64,000 nucleotides of DNA from Tricholoma matsutake (lineage: Eukaryota > Basidiomycota > Agaricomycetes > Agaricales > Tricholomataceae): the NCBI GenBank assembly GCA_026075535.2, contig AP026538.1:6696001-6760000 (forward strand), in the 5' to 3' direction. The translations under genes were made by a program, and so were the position numbers. Below, piece by piece: positions 10,950 through 20,823 of the stretch (positions are counted from its first letter, which is position 1; each line of letters begins with the position of its first letter). The notes under the pieces were generated by a model. That model was not told the DNA's origin. It ran no database searches and worked only from the letters and a program-made list of their open reading frames with translations.

Positions 10950-11840
10950 TCAACAACAAAAAAGGGCCTGAAAAAGAACAGGGTTCTTTTGGATGTAGAT
11001 TTGGAAGGAGTTTGAGGCCCACCGGCTGATAGCCTGAATGACAGGAGGAGCCACACCAGCCTCAATGAGAGATGTGGCCCCAGCATGCATGGACTGGCCC
11101 CCGATGTCCTTTGGGAAAATTCCCCTGAGCTTTCTCATAAACCATCCCTGTGTAGGGACCTCTCCATCTTCCTGGAGCTATAATTCAGGTTGAAAAGGGT
11201 GCAGACGATCATGTGATGCAAGATATGAGTTGAAGTGAGGGTAGGGATTTGTTATAGTATTGGTGTTCTGGATGATGATGATGTTTCCTTTGTAGAAGCG
11301 GTCTCCTTTATGTCCAGGAAGGAAAAATGAGTAGTGTAACCCATTAGCACTGACTGTGTGACACAATGAAACTTTCCTGTAGTTTCTTGAAGTGATTCTG
11401 TCAGGAAAGCAGAGTTCTCCAAGGTGTATCAGCCCATGGAAACTGGTGAGAAGGATTGCCAGGAACAACCTCTCATCATGTGATTGCAACATGCCCAGCT
11501 TCTTAATCATGACCCTGAGGTCAGATTTTGAGAGCAGTTGTTTGCACTTGACAGGAGAACCAAAGCAGCAGCAACAGCCCACCATAGGTTTGACAAGGTT
11601 ACTATTTTGGTGAGTTCTGACATCCGGAAAAAATGGTTCTAGCTGGTTCATGACACCAGATAGGTATGAGTTGACTGAGTTGGGTGTGATGAAGGTCGAC
11701 ATGTAGACTGCAAAGAAGCTGAGAGTTTCTTCAGTAGGTTCAATAGGAAAATGGTGCAGCCTGCAGAAAGTGATGTAAGAGTTGAGTGCAGATGTATAAG
11801 TTAGATTAGATGATTCATTGATGGAGAATGGCACGCTCAT
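10950..11840 (-). pseudogene. tyrosine recombinase (YR) of the split-repeat element, inactivated
   Basis: The N-terminal part (TYTSALNSYITFCRLHHFPI, NSVNSYLSGVMNQLEPFFPD) matches the SAM-like domain of basidiomycete tyrosine recombinases as I know it. The catalytic part reads HGLIHLGEL, where family members have GLMRLGEL, so the first catalytic arginine is His (codon CAC, one step from CGC). The later H-x-x-R box reads GGQSMHAG, so both its residues are lost. RW and QIYIQKNPV near the end, carrying the nucleophile tyrosine, are kept. A TAG at 11,178-11,180 splits the frame after PFQPEL; the protein continues in frame to FQALFCC. The enzyme would have joined circular DNA to the genome, but this copy cannot be active. 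It lies directly downstream of the Gag-like gene with no RT between them. Confidence 0.85.
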
Positions 11841-12015
11841 GAATGAGATGATCCATAGTCCAAGGTTCTTGGAGAGGCTGTCGAGACCCCTCTGTAAGCT
11901 CGATCATTTTTTTGTAGCCCCCAGCATGCCTCAAGGGGGTAGGGAAAATAAATTCTGTGAACCAGGGTTGAAAGAAAGGAGATGCCATGAGGTGTAGTTG
12001 CCAGTAGACTGAAAG

Positions 12016-13180
12016 CTAAGCCTTGGAGGTGCAGCTAGGCCCCTTGTGACCCTTTTCTTTACAGATATTGCATACATGCAGCCGGCAACACAGTGTCCTC
12101 CAGGGTGCACATACCTTGGTTCCATCAATTGCATGCTTCGCTCTTCTTGCGAGGAGTATTGGGTGCCTGTATTCCACTGGTATGAATGACAGCTGCCCCA
12201 ATGTTATCCATATGACTCGTTTGCAGGTCGAGGAATTCATGCAGGTCCATGAGTTCGACATCATGGCGCGATCCCACCTGATGCTGGACTGCATGATCAA
12301 AAGTGATGACATGCAGGTGGAAGTTGACATGTGTTGCCCCAAAGAGATTGATGATGGTTTCACCATAGCCAGCAAGCTCCCTTGATCTGTGAGGGAAGGC
12401 AAAGACGGTAGCTTGAACAGTCTTGTTCCATGCAATACTCCAATCACCAGTAGTACCAACAATCTTGTTTGGGGTGACAGATGGTACCTTGAACTCCAGG
12501 TTACCCAAGACTTCAATGTGATCATCGTTGTTGGAGGTGGAGTGGTATCCAGACAATACATTATCGAGGTTGACTGCGTGGCCTGCAAGAATATTCTTCC
12601 ACTCCCCATCTGGAAACTCGGGGCAGTCTGGCTGGTTGAGTAAGTCAGACTTTGCACCTTTGGGGTCAGTTGTGTAGAGTTTGAGGAGAATCCGTGTTTT
12701 CTCCAGGTTGGCAGACAAAATGATGTGTCTGCCATCTGCCATATTCCAGGGATACACGGGGTTGGAGCTGTCTGACCTTGGGTTGAGGCGAGCTCTCTTA
12801 CAAGTGTGGTGCACATCCCTCTCTCCTTCATCCTCATGTTCCTTATCTCCCTCTGGAGAAGGTGACTGTTCTCTTGTTCCATGCACCCCCACTGCAGCAA
12901 TGAATTGGTTATGATTCTCAAGAATAGTGATGTACCATGCAAAGGGATGCTCCACAGCTTCACTCCCCTCAGGAAGCACATTGGTGAGGGATGTATGAAT
13001 GTAAGCAAGAGCAGCAGCTTTTGAGATGTGGCGGTTCCAGTAGTCTGAGACATGGCCATCACAAGTCGCCAAAACTTTGTGAGCAATAGGCTCTTCAAGT
13101 GGATTTCCTGCAACAGTTGTGCCAGCAGTGCCACTAGAGCCAAAAATTCCTGTAGTGCCAGGGGTGCTCAAGTTAGACAC
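12016..13180 (-). pseudogene. Gag-like zinc-knuckle protein of the split-repeat element
   Basis: The frame opens at 13,180 (MSNLSTPGTTGIFGSSGTAG) and runs about 350 residues to a TGA at 12,125-12,127. That stop follows ...SEACN and precedes WNQGMC, so it most likely replaces a Trp codon. A further one-base frameshift about 50 bases on restores CRLHVCNICKEKGHKGPSC, a CX2CX4HX4C zinc knuckle preceded by further Cys/His residues, ending at TAG 12,016-12,018. A zinc knuckle at the end of a long ORF that precedes the recombinase is what a Gag protein of this element class would look like. The central part (WKNILAGHAVNLDNVLSGYH) is not a domain I can name. Orientation and position support its role as the first gene of the element. 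Confidence 0.65.
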
Positions 13181-13298
13181 TGCAATACCAGGTCCACTAA
13201 GAATAGGGGTTATAATCCAGTTGCTTCATTAGACATGAGTGTATGTGTCGACAGAAGTCAAAGATGCAAGCGTGATTGATTTCAAAGAAATCAAGTAA

Positions 13299-13486
13299 GA
13301 GCATGAAAACAGAGGCTTGCAGACTTGAGGGAGTTAGGCAAGCAGAGGCTTGAAACTCTACAAGTCTGGAATGTGCAGATCACTCGCATGGGGACAGCCG
13401 GTTTCAGAAACCGGGGAAGGAGATGTCACGGTCCAGGCTGATCATTGTACTGTAAGATTAGACTACTATAAAAAACATTCTAAAGA
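13299..13486 (-). repeat. split direct repeat A1
   Basis: First repeat of the element on the minus strand; gap-free match to 10,069-10,256 with about 13 mismatches by eye, almost all transitions. Confidence 0.85.
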
Positions 13487-15486
13487 CAATTCTTTACCAA
13501 GATTCTGTCAAGAGACATTTCACACTGTGTGACAAAACTGCTATATGTGGATAAATATGTCACAAGTGCTCAATATTGTATGACCAACATTTATAACTCC
13601 ATCAATTTTGAGAAATAGATCAATTGCTCTGGCCAATCGATAGCTCTCATCAAAAGGAACACTTTGGCCAGAGGAATAAGAAAAAGACAAATTTTTACAG
13701 GCACAATGTTGTTGTACAAAAGTAGCAGTGACTGTAAGTTCCTATGTTTATATCTGTCATGGACTCATTCCTACATTCCTTTCCATTACATTACTCTAGC
13801 TTTGTTATCATTTGGCTACAGCCTTATCTTGGACAGTTGGAGTAGTGACCCTTCTTTAGTTCATTATTATTAGGATTTCCTCTGCTTACAGCAATACACT
13901 GGCCATGCTTTAGTGCCCCTTCTCTCTCTGATTGAGTCTCCTCTTGTTGCTGCAGGGTCTTGCCCTTACAGTGACTAGATGACCCACTCCATAGGACTGA
14001 CCCAGATATTGGGGGGACTGAACTGGACTGCCTAGGACCAGTCTTTTTAAGTTAATGGACCAAAAAAAGACTGGTTTGGACTGGTTTTTGTAAGAGTGTC
14101 CTCTTACATCAGCATCTGTACTATCACATGTTATCCTGATAGTATATAGTCTAGACCCTGAGTATTGTACTGTAGCTTAGTTTCCTCCCCCAAAATATAC
14201 TAAGTTCCTAACATGTTTTGGTCTCCTTGAGTGTTGGAAGCTCTGGCTTCATTCCACTTTTTTTTGGGATGAACTTACTATCAATACTCTACTCTCTCAC
14301 AGTCTCTCACACACATTTTCCCCCCAAAACCACACTGACCCTGAAATTACTACAACGATCAATTTTTTCACACTGACACTGTCTCTTAACAATGATGTAA
14401 CATGATGCTCACTGCTTCCATGCTCCCTCATCTTGCATTCCTGCCCCCCCCCCCCCCGCATGTGTTTTTGTTCTATCTGGCACTTGTTCAGCACCATGTG
14501 GCATTCTGCGCATTGGTTAACTTGTCATGAACCTTGTTCCCCTCTGTCGACAGGATTTCAGAGTGGCTTCTCAGTGTTATTCAATGTTGTTCGTACTCCT
14601 TTTGAACCCTGCTCCTGTCATTCCCCCACCCTGCTCCTCTTATTATGCCTCACCTCTCAGGTAACATTGTTCAAATCTTGACTCAATCAACATTCACTTT
14701 CCCTGTCCTCACTGGCTTCCTGGCTACTACAGCATGTATGTGTGCTACCTCTTGGATCCCTCATGTTGACTCATTCAGTGCTGTTTGGTAGTTTGAGGGC
14801 TTTAACATCTCATTTCCACCTACCACATTCCAACAGATGCTGCTATGCCCCTGTCTTGGATCCTGAGCCTGCCAACAGATCCCCCACCCCCTGATCTCCT
14901 GTCCTAGACCACCCGACCTATCCCCTCCACCCCTTGTTGCACACCCACCACCACCACCACCATCAGCCACTGCATCGCTAGCAACACAGTTGGGACTTGG
15001 AGTGCCACCACCAAAACTGCTCCCTCCAATGCACCACACCTGCCCTTGACCCTGCCATGCTTATGCTGTTTATCTCGACCCCAACTGTCTCCAGGGTCCC
15101 TCACCTTAACTTGTCTCATCTCACAAAATGGTCATTCTTTTTACACCAACAGTTTGCTTAACAACAATGCAACACCAAGTTATGGTCCATCATTTTTGCA
15201 TTTCTGCCCCCCACCCCCTAGCTCACTTTCCTCTGGTTCAACCCCTTCCTGCCCCCCCCAGTCATTCTGTTCAACCTCCCCTTGACTCATTCAGTGCTGT
15301 GTGGTGTCATTCAATCTTGTCTGGCTCGTGACAACCCTGGTTTTGACCCTGTCTGTCCCATCCTGACCCCAACACTCCTCTCATCACATCCCCACCTGAC
15401 TCGAGTGGCACTCTACTGTGTTGTCAAGGTCATCTATCACTCCTGCCCTGGGCACCATATGGCGTCATTCAATATTTCACCACCAT
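13487..15486. other. 2 kb of unassigned, partly low-complexity sequence
   Basis: No gene is recognised. The stretch is C/T-rich on the plus strand, has a run of 14 C at 14,444-14,457, a CCA/CAC-rich tract near 14,940-14,970, and variants of a phrase like tcattcagtgctgt at about 14,770 and 15,288. It is likely decayed transposon DNA. Confidence 0.4.
13995..14095 (-). repeat. fragment related to the hAT-like MITE at 32,487
   Basis: The segment contains gatattgggggg, ggaccagtctttttaagtta and gactggtttggactggtttt in the same order as the reverse complement of about 33,150-33,245 inside the MITE. Ends and target duplication could not be fixed. Confidence 0.45.
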
Positions 15487-15584
15487 GTCTCATACTGAGG
15501 CCCTTTGTCCATGGTGTTCTTGTCTGGCTTCTGTGAAACAAGTGCAACAGTGGGATGGAAACTGGCTCATTGTAACCTCCCCAG
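15487..15584 (-). mobile_element. short left remnant of gypsy copy G2
   Basis: About 100 bases match 53,555-53,651 of copy G3 (tgaggccctttgtcc, gcttctgtgaaaca, ggctcattgtaacctcccc). The continuing sequence resumes at 31,989 after the E2 insertion, so this is the other side of G2. Left of 15,487 the homology ends. Confidence 0.75.
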
Positions 15585-16770
15585 TGATGATACTCAACCC
15601 GGGAAAACCACCTAAACTGCTGATGAGGCAATCGATGATATTTGCAATGAGTTAGAGGAAGGTTGCGAGTCGTTCCAAATGTTTGTGGCCCAACCGATGG
15701 AAAGATGACCAGTTGGTACTAGTTGTGAAGGTAGTGTTATGAGAAATGAAGGCGTTTGGCGCGGTCCGATCAAGTATTGATCAATATCGAGGGCAATCAA
15801 CGAGATTGATGGCGAACGAGTTTATCGTCGATGGTCGATATGTGAATTCTGGGGACCTTTGGATTGGTCGATGGTATACAAAGGGTGTGGCAAACCGCTA
15901 TGAAGTGTTTGGAAGAGTTGCTAGAACTAATGATGAGATGATCAAGAGAGGATCGAGGACGTGACAGTCGCAGAGGTTTCTCGTCGATCAAGAAAACCTG
16001 CAGAGACTTAGATTGTTTTAGAAAGTCGATCGGATGCTTAGAACTGTATACGAGACGATATGTGAAGATGATTTCTTGTTATTTTCAAGTAGATACTACA
16101 GAGTTTTATATGTTTTAAAGATACTTCCTAAAATGGAATGAGAAACATGTGTAGAACATGAGGCAAAAGATATGAGTTAAGGCACAAGGCCATAAAGGAG
16201 ACTGGAATCCGAACAAGAAAGATATATATATCATATGATGAAAGAGTAATAAAGGGAAAGAACTAAAAGAGACTGTCCTTTGTGTATAAACTGCACTAAG
16301 TCTCGCAATAATGCATCCAGCAGGTTCTGTGCATGATAGGGACTTGGAATGAGGCTGACCTATGATCAGCAGGTTTGAGCACAAGTTGGAATACGTCCTA
16401 GTGCATGGTCTTCCACCATTTAGATAACGAAGGCGGCGCCCAATGTTGCTCGTAGTTTCTCAATATTGATCGATGACGCTCAACAATGGTCGACAATGGT
16501 CGATTGCGGTTGTGGCTTGTTTGAAGTTGGTCAGGGATGTTCGATGGTCATGTAGGGGGATCTTAGGGACTTTTGGGGTAGTCCTAAGGTTGTGCGATGT
16601 GGGCTCTTGATATGATCGATGTCGCTGGTGATGTTTCGACGTGGTCGATATGATATCGCGATTGATAGAGTGGGTTGCGCTGCGTCTGGGACGTCGTAGG
16701 AGTTAGCTGACGTGATTAGAATGATGCTAAAGTGGTGAATCGGTCCTTGAGCCAAGGAGACAACCTATCA
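15585..16770 (-). repeat. E2 3' LTR
   Basis: 1,186 bases, plus-strand ends TGATGATACT and CAACCTATCA. It matches 30,814-31,988 along its whole length with scattered C/T and G/A differences and a few small gaps (for example aagagagg at 15,943 missing in the other copy). Confidence 0.92.
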
Positions 16771-16783
16771 TCCTCCCCCTTAC
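16771..16783 (-). other. E2 polypurine tract
   Basis: On the minus strand GTAAGGGGGAGGA directly precedes the 3' LTR, the expected place of the plus-strand primer. Confidence 0.75.
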
Positions 16784-16918
16784 TGAAATTCTGACCGTCC
16801 CGGTCAGTCGAGCCGAAATAACTGGGTCATGTGACATTGTTGATCATTGATTTAAGACACGTTGTGGTTTGAACTTTTCTCTTTTCATTCGATCTCTTCC
16901 ATCCATCTCCTTGACAAC

Positions 16919-18296
16919 ATGTCTATCCTCGCCGAACTTGCTCTTCCCATCCTCGAACATGCGAAATTGATGCCCGAGGCTGGCAAAGCCAAAGAACTTG
17001 ACTTTGAGGTGTGGGGTCATGCTTTTTGTGAGAAAATGGTATGTCCTTCCCTTTTCTTTCATTTATCTGCTTCCTAATCTCATTTGATAGGCTGAATATG
17101 ACGACCTGATCAGGTCATTCGACGAGGCACGCGATGAATGTGTGCAGGCGACGTTAGATGAGGCAGCTGGCCTCTTCGCACCATTTGCTCATGAGGATTG
17201 GGTTTTGTGGGGTGGGAAGTATCTTTTTGTGGAGTATTCAAGGAAAGTCGAGGAAGAGAGGAAGAGAGAGGAGGAGAGGGAGGCTCGGCAGGTGGCCGTC
17301 AAGGCAAAAGCAAAGAGGATCAAGGAACGACAAGATGCACTGGTCGAGGCGCGTCGAGCTTTCTTGGCCAAAGTCTGGGCCAAAGCCATTTCAAAGGATG
17401 AATTCTGCAATTGTACAGCTGCGCTCGAGCTGATGCACCTCTCGATCAATCAGGATGAGGCTGCGGATGAAGAAACTCTGGTCGACGACCTACTGGTCGC
17501 CAAGCAAATCATCAAGAAGAGGAAGGCCGATGAGATGGACGAGGAGGATGAGGAGGGCAAAGATGAACTCGATGAGGAACCTGTGGTCGCAAAGCAGGTG
17601 CAGCTAGAGGAGGGTGATCTGATCCTCTTCCATGGGCCAGTAAGTTGTCGTTCTTTTGTCGATATTGTTAAGACTAATTATGCTTTCGATATTGCTCTAG
17701 TGTGATCGTTGCGCTGGACTGAAGACGACTCAGGAGTGTATTGTCGAGGAGGGCGCCCCAAAGTGCAAGTGATGCACTCAAGGGCTACAGGGGTGCTACT
17801 GGGAGGGAGTGTCGAGGCGAGGACTCTGACGAGGCAAGTCGAGGAAAACAGCGAGCTCCAAGTGAGCTACAAAGGGTACTGCAGAGTCGACAGAGGTGTC
17901 AACTCCCAGATGTAGTAAGTGATTCTTCTGCATAATCGATACAATTGCTAATCTGTATGATTACTTAGTGATATGCATCCAGGCTATCCAGCCCATCCAA
18001 AACGTGGAGGCCGGGCCCTCAAAAGTCGACAAGCACCCAAAATGCACGACGAAGGTGAAGGCAAAGTCAGCTGAGAATGACAAGGGGAAGGGGAAGGGGA
18101 AAGTGAGAGCGTGAGAAGTCAAACCCGAGGTTGTGGGTATGGTTGAGGGGGCGTCGATGGCGGTGGAGGATGAGATGATGCAGCAAGACTCCATTGTCAG
18201 TATTTGGCAGAAGTCCTGGTGCGAAAAAAGTTGGAAGTGGAAGTGCTGATGGAGGAGATCGAGGTGTTAGAGAGGAAATGGGAGGAGTCCCAGTAG
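16919..18296 (+). pseudogene. antisense spliced gene inside E2 with a six-cysteine (Zn-cluster-like) motif
   Basis: The ATG at 16,919 opens MSILAELALPILEHAKLMPE. Introns at 17,039-17,090 (GTATGT...GATAG) and 17,640-17,700 (GTAAGT...TCTAG) join a coiled-coil exon rich in Glu/Lys/Arg (KVEEERKREEEREARQ) to an exon reading GPCDRCAGLKTTQECIVEEG. In the latter the cysteine spacing is CX2C-X8-C, then CX2C-X6-C after KCK. A further intron starts near 17,913. The tail ends in another coiled coil (KLEVEVLMEEIEVLERKWEE) and TAG at 18,294-18,296. In-frame TGA codons interrupt the third exon at three places, each fitting CGA to TGA. Gene direction is opposite to E2, and it starts 148 bases from the E2 LTR. 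From memory, similar Cys-cluster proteins are frequent in Agaricomycetes; the function is unknown, perhaps DNA binding. Confidence 0.7.
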
Positions 18297-18639
18297 AATT
18301 TTGTTTTATTGTTTAAATTTTATCGTTTTTCTTGTGTCTGAGTGAGATAAATTTGAAATGAGAAATATCGTGTGCGATCGAAGCCAGGAAAGGTAAGATA
18401 TATGCAAAAAAAAAAACAAAAAACATAGGAGAGAAAAAGAAAAAGAAAGTAAGATGGACGATTCATCAAAATGAGACATAGAGGAAAGGCTCAGAACTCC
18501 TTCATAGCCGAAAAACCCTGTCGAGCTTGTGCAAACACATTTCAAACGATATCGTGACTTGTAATAGTACACTGTTATAAGATTGAGAGTTTGTTTCAAT
18601 ATCACAAGTAGAAAAAGAAAAGAAAAATGGTTTATTCAT

Positions 18640-20355
18640 CTTTGTCGAGGTCAGGAATGCCCTCGTCGATGTCTCTGTTGACGTCCGATGTTGTTTGAAG
18701 TTGTTTGAGCCGACAATCGTCGATATCGAAGAAGTTTGGAGGAAGGGGAATCAATTTCCATGCTAGATAGGGTAGAATTTGGAAAGCTGCTACTGGTCAA
18801 TGAAGAACTGATCCGTCGAGCTCGCAAAGAATATAAGCGCCACCGTAGTTTCATGCAATGACTATGAGTGGGCCCAGATATTGAGCTCCCATTTTTCAAT
18901 TAAGAGCTTTTTTGATTTGTGTGTTTCACATGAGTATGAGGTCACCTTTTTTGAAATTGTAGTCTCGAATCGTTTGCTTGTGAACTTCTTCGAAGCGTTT
19001 CGCAGCTTCTCGTCGAGCAGTGTAGACTCTAGAGTAGAGTACTTCGAGATCGGTCAACTGTTTCTGTAGTGTGATAGTGTGTCAGGTGATGCGATCAGTG
19101 GAGGAGGGTATCGAATTGGGTGGTGGTTGTAGATATGTCACTTCTGATATGTTGAGAGGGATGAGTGGATGAGAACCTGTGATTGCAAAATAGGGCGAAC
19201 AGCCCATTCGTTTTTGAACTGTTACCCATTCTGCCCAAAAGACTGAGTAGGTCCCAACTGACCATCGAGTTTGATCACCATCGACGGCCTTGTAGAGTGA
19301 TTGTTGTACATCGAAGTGGGCTCGTTCGACAAGGCCATTGGCATGAGAATTGTACCCACTTATCCGAATATGATTGATATGATATCACTTTGACAAATAC
19401 TCGAGAGCAGAAAGGAATGCTGCACCGTTGTCAGTAACAATCTCATAAAGCGAGCCCCAACGACAAATGATTTCTTCAAAGATCCAATCGCTGATGGTCT
19501 TTGCTATTTTGTTGTGAAGCATCCTGAACTCCGGCCAGTACGATATCAAACATCGACCTTGTACTATATAGCAATATCCACCGGAAGGCGGCATGTGCAT
19601 TGTGTTGATGTAGACTTTTCCGAATAGAGGAGTGGGTGTGGTGACGATTGGTGGAATAAGAAGATTTCGAGTTTGTTGCAACTGACAGTAGTGGCATGTT
19701 CGGATGTACCATGTGATATCAGCTTTCAGGTTGGCCACCAGAATCGTAGTGCGACATGAGACTTTGTGGCGAAGATCATTTTGTGGCCAATATGGTCATG
19801 CGACAACTGGATAATATCGATGCGACGCTCTGGAATTGCAACGATCTTGTGTTTGCCATGATGATCTTTTTGCCATAGTTTGCTGGAATCTATGAAGAAC
19901 TTGGTGCAATATCGCACGAAGGTAGCGTACTCTGTGTCTGATAGATGTGGGGGTCGCACCATATCATCTAACCATCGATGAACGAGCAGTAGTCATTCAT
20001 CTTCTTTCTTTGATTTGTCCGATCTAGGTATGTCTTCGTACTAAACGTCCTCCCCCTTACTGAAATCCAAAGCTTGGGCGAAAGTGGGATAAGTCGTGTG
20101 AGAGGGGAAAGGTCAAATCGAGATTGGGTTGATTTGGTGAACAAAATTGTGTAGTTTGTCGATCCAGTCGCCAAATTCTTCTTCTACTTCGACGTTGTCA
20201 TCTTCGGTTTGTCGAGGACGTCGTGAAAGGCCGTCCGGCCCATGGTGCATTCCTGCAACATGAACTAGCATGAAGTGGAACATTAGAATGGATACTATCC
20301 ATCGGTTTATGCTAGCGCTAGGCATGATATCGGGATTTGAGAGCATGCCTTTGAT
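18640..20355 (-). pseudogene. E2 RNase H C-terminal part and integrase
   Basis: Immediately left of the G1 insertion the frame reads SINRWIVSILMFHFMLVHVA and GPDGLSRRP, the end of RNase H. The zinc-binding part of integrase follows (LSHDIGHK-like H-H and RTCHYCQLQQ C-C). The catalytic core has YINTMHMPP, IVTDNGAAFLSALEYLSK and ANGLVERAHFDV, giving the D, D and E residues. The trace continues with EWVTVQKRMGCSPYF and a C-terminal part to about 18,640, broken by several stops. This is the integrase form I know from a widespread Agaricomycete gypsy group. The RNase H part is separated from its first half by copy G1. Confidence 0.85.
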
Positions 20356-20360
20356 ATACC

Positions 20361-20788
20361 TATAAGGGCAACCTAAGCCTACCTAGCAAAGGGAAATCCG
20401 AAGTTAAAATTATACTACATAATACAGGCATTGGGGACACACCTAGCAAAGGGAAATCCGAAGAGAAAACTCTAAGGATCCCCTTGCTGATGCCCAGTAT
20501 ATGTGAAGATGACAAAAATCAAATATAACCTAAAAATAGAAAAAGGCAGAGATAGGCGGATCAAGGCCGCCGAATGACATCATACCAAGGGGTATGTGTC
20601 GGAAGGGGTACTCTGCCTCTAAATATAAAAGTGTCAACATGTACAAACATGATAGCAAGGGAAAATTAGTAATAAAATCCGGAAAAATCATAGAAAATGA
20701 AGAATAGAAGGAAATGAGGTGGGGAAAAATATAGGACAAACATAAAAAATAGGAAAAACACACAGGGCACCCCCCTAGTCCCCTTACA
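20361..20788 (-). repeat. G1 3' LTR
   Basis: 428 bases, minus-strand ends TGTAAGGGG and CCCTTATA. Nearly identical to 25,984-26,408. It contains an internal direct repeat (cacctagcaaagggaaatcc type) at about 20,383 and 20,442. Confidence 0.95.
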
Positions 20789-20803
20789 TCACCCCCTCTC
20801 TAA
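20789..20803 (-). other. G1 polypurine tract
   Basis: The minus strand reads AGAGAGGGGGTGA immediately before the 3' LTR start TGTAAGG. Confidence 0.75.
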
Positions 20804-20823
20804 GATGCATCGCCCCGATGCAT

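Larger units (their letters stand above)
9754..13486 (-). mobile_element. decayed Ngaro/PAT-like tyrosine-recombinase retroelement lacking reverse transcriptase
   Basis: Read on the minus strand the order is repeat A1 (13,486-13,299), a Gag-like gene, a tyrosine recombinase, repeat B1 (10,406-10,260), repeat A2 (10,256-10,069) and repeat B2 (9,900-9,754). Two different repeats in the order A1-internal-B1-A2-B2 are the split direct repeats known from Ngaro and PAT elements of the DIRS order. The internal part is only about 2.9 kb and contains no reverse transcriptase or RNase H, so this copy is internally deleted or non-autonomous. B1 and A2 are separated by three bases, while A2 and B2 are separated by 168 bases. 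Both genes carry inactivating changes. The two A repeats differ at about 13 of 188 positions by eye, nearly all transitions. Confidence 0.75.

Noticed and set aside
12016..13143. 375-codon frame overlapping the Gag-like ORF
   Set aside because: Most of it is a shadow frame; only its last 40 codons, after a frameshift, hold the zinc knuckle of the real gene.
14444..14457. Run of 14 C as a possible functional element
   Set aside because: It is a simple homopolymer in a C-rich tract and may be affected by sequencing error.
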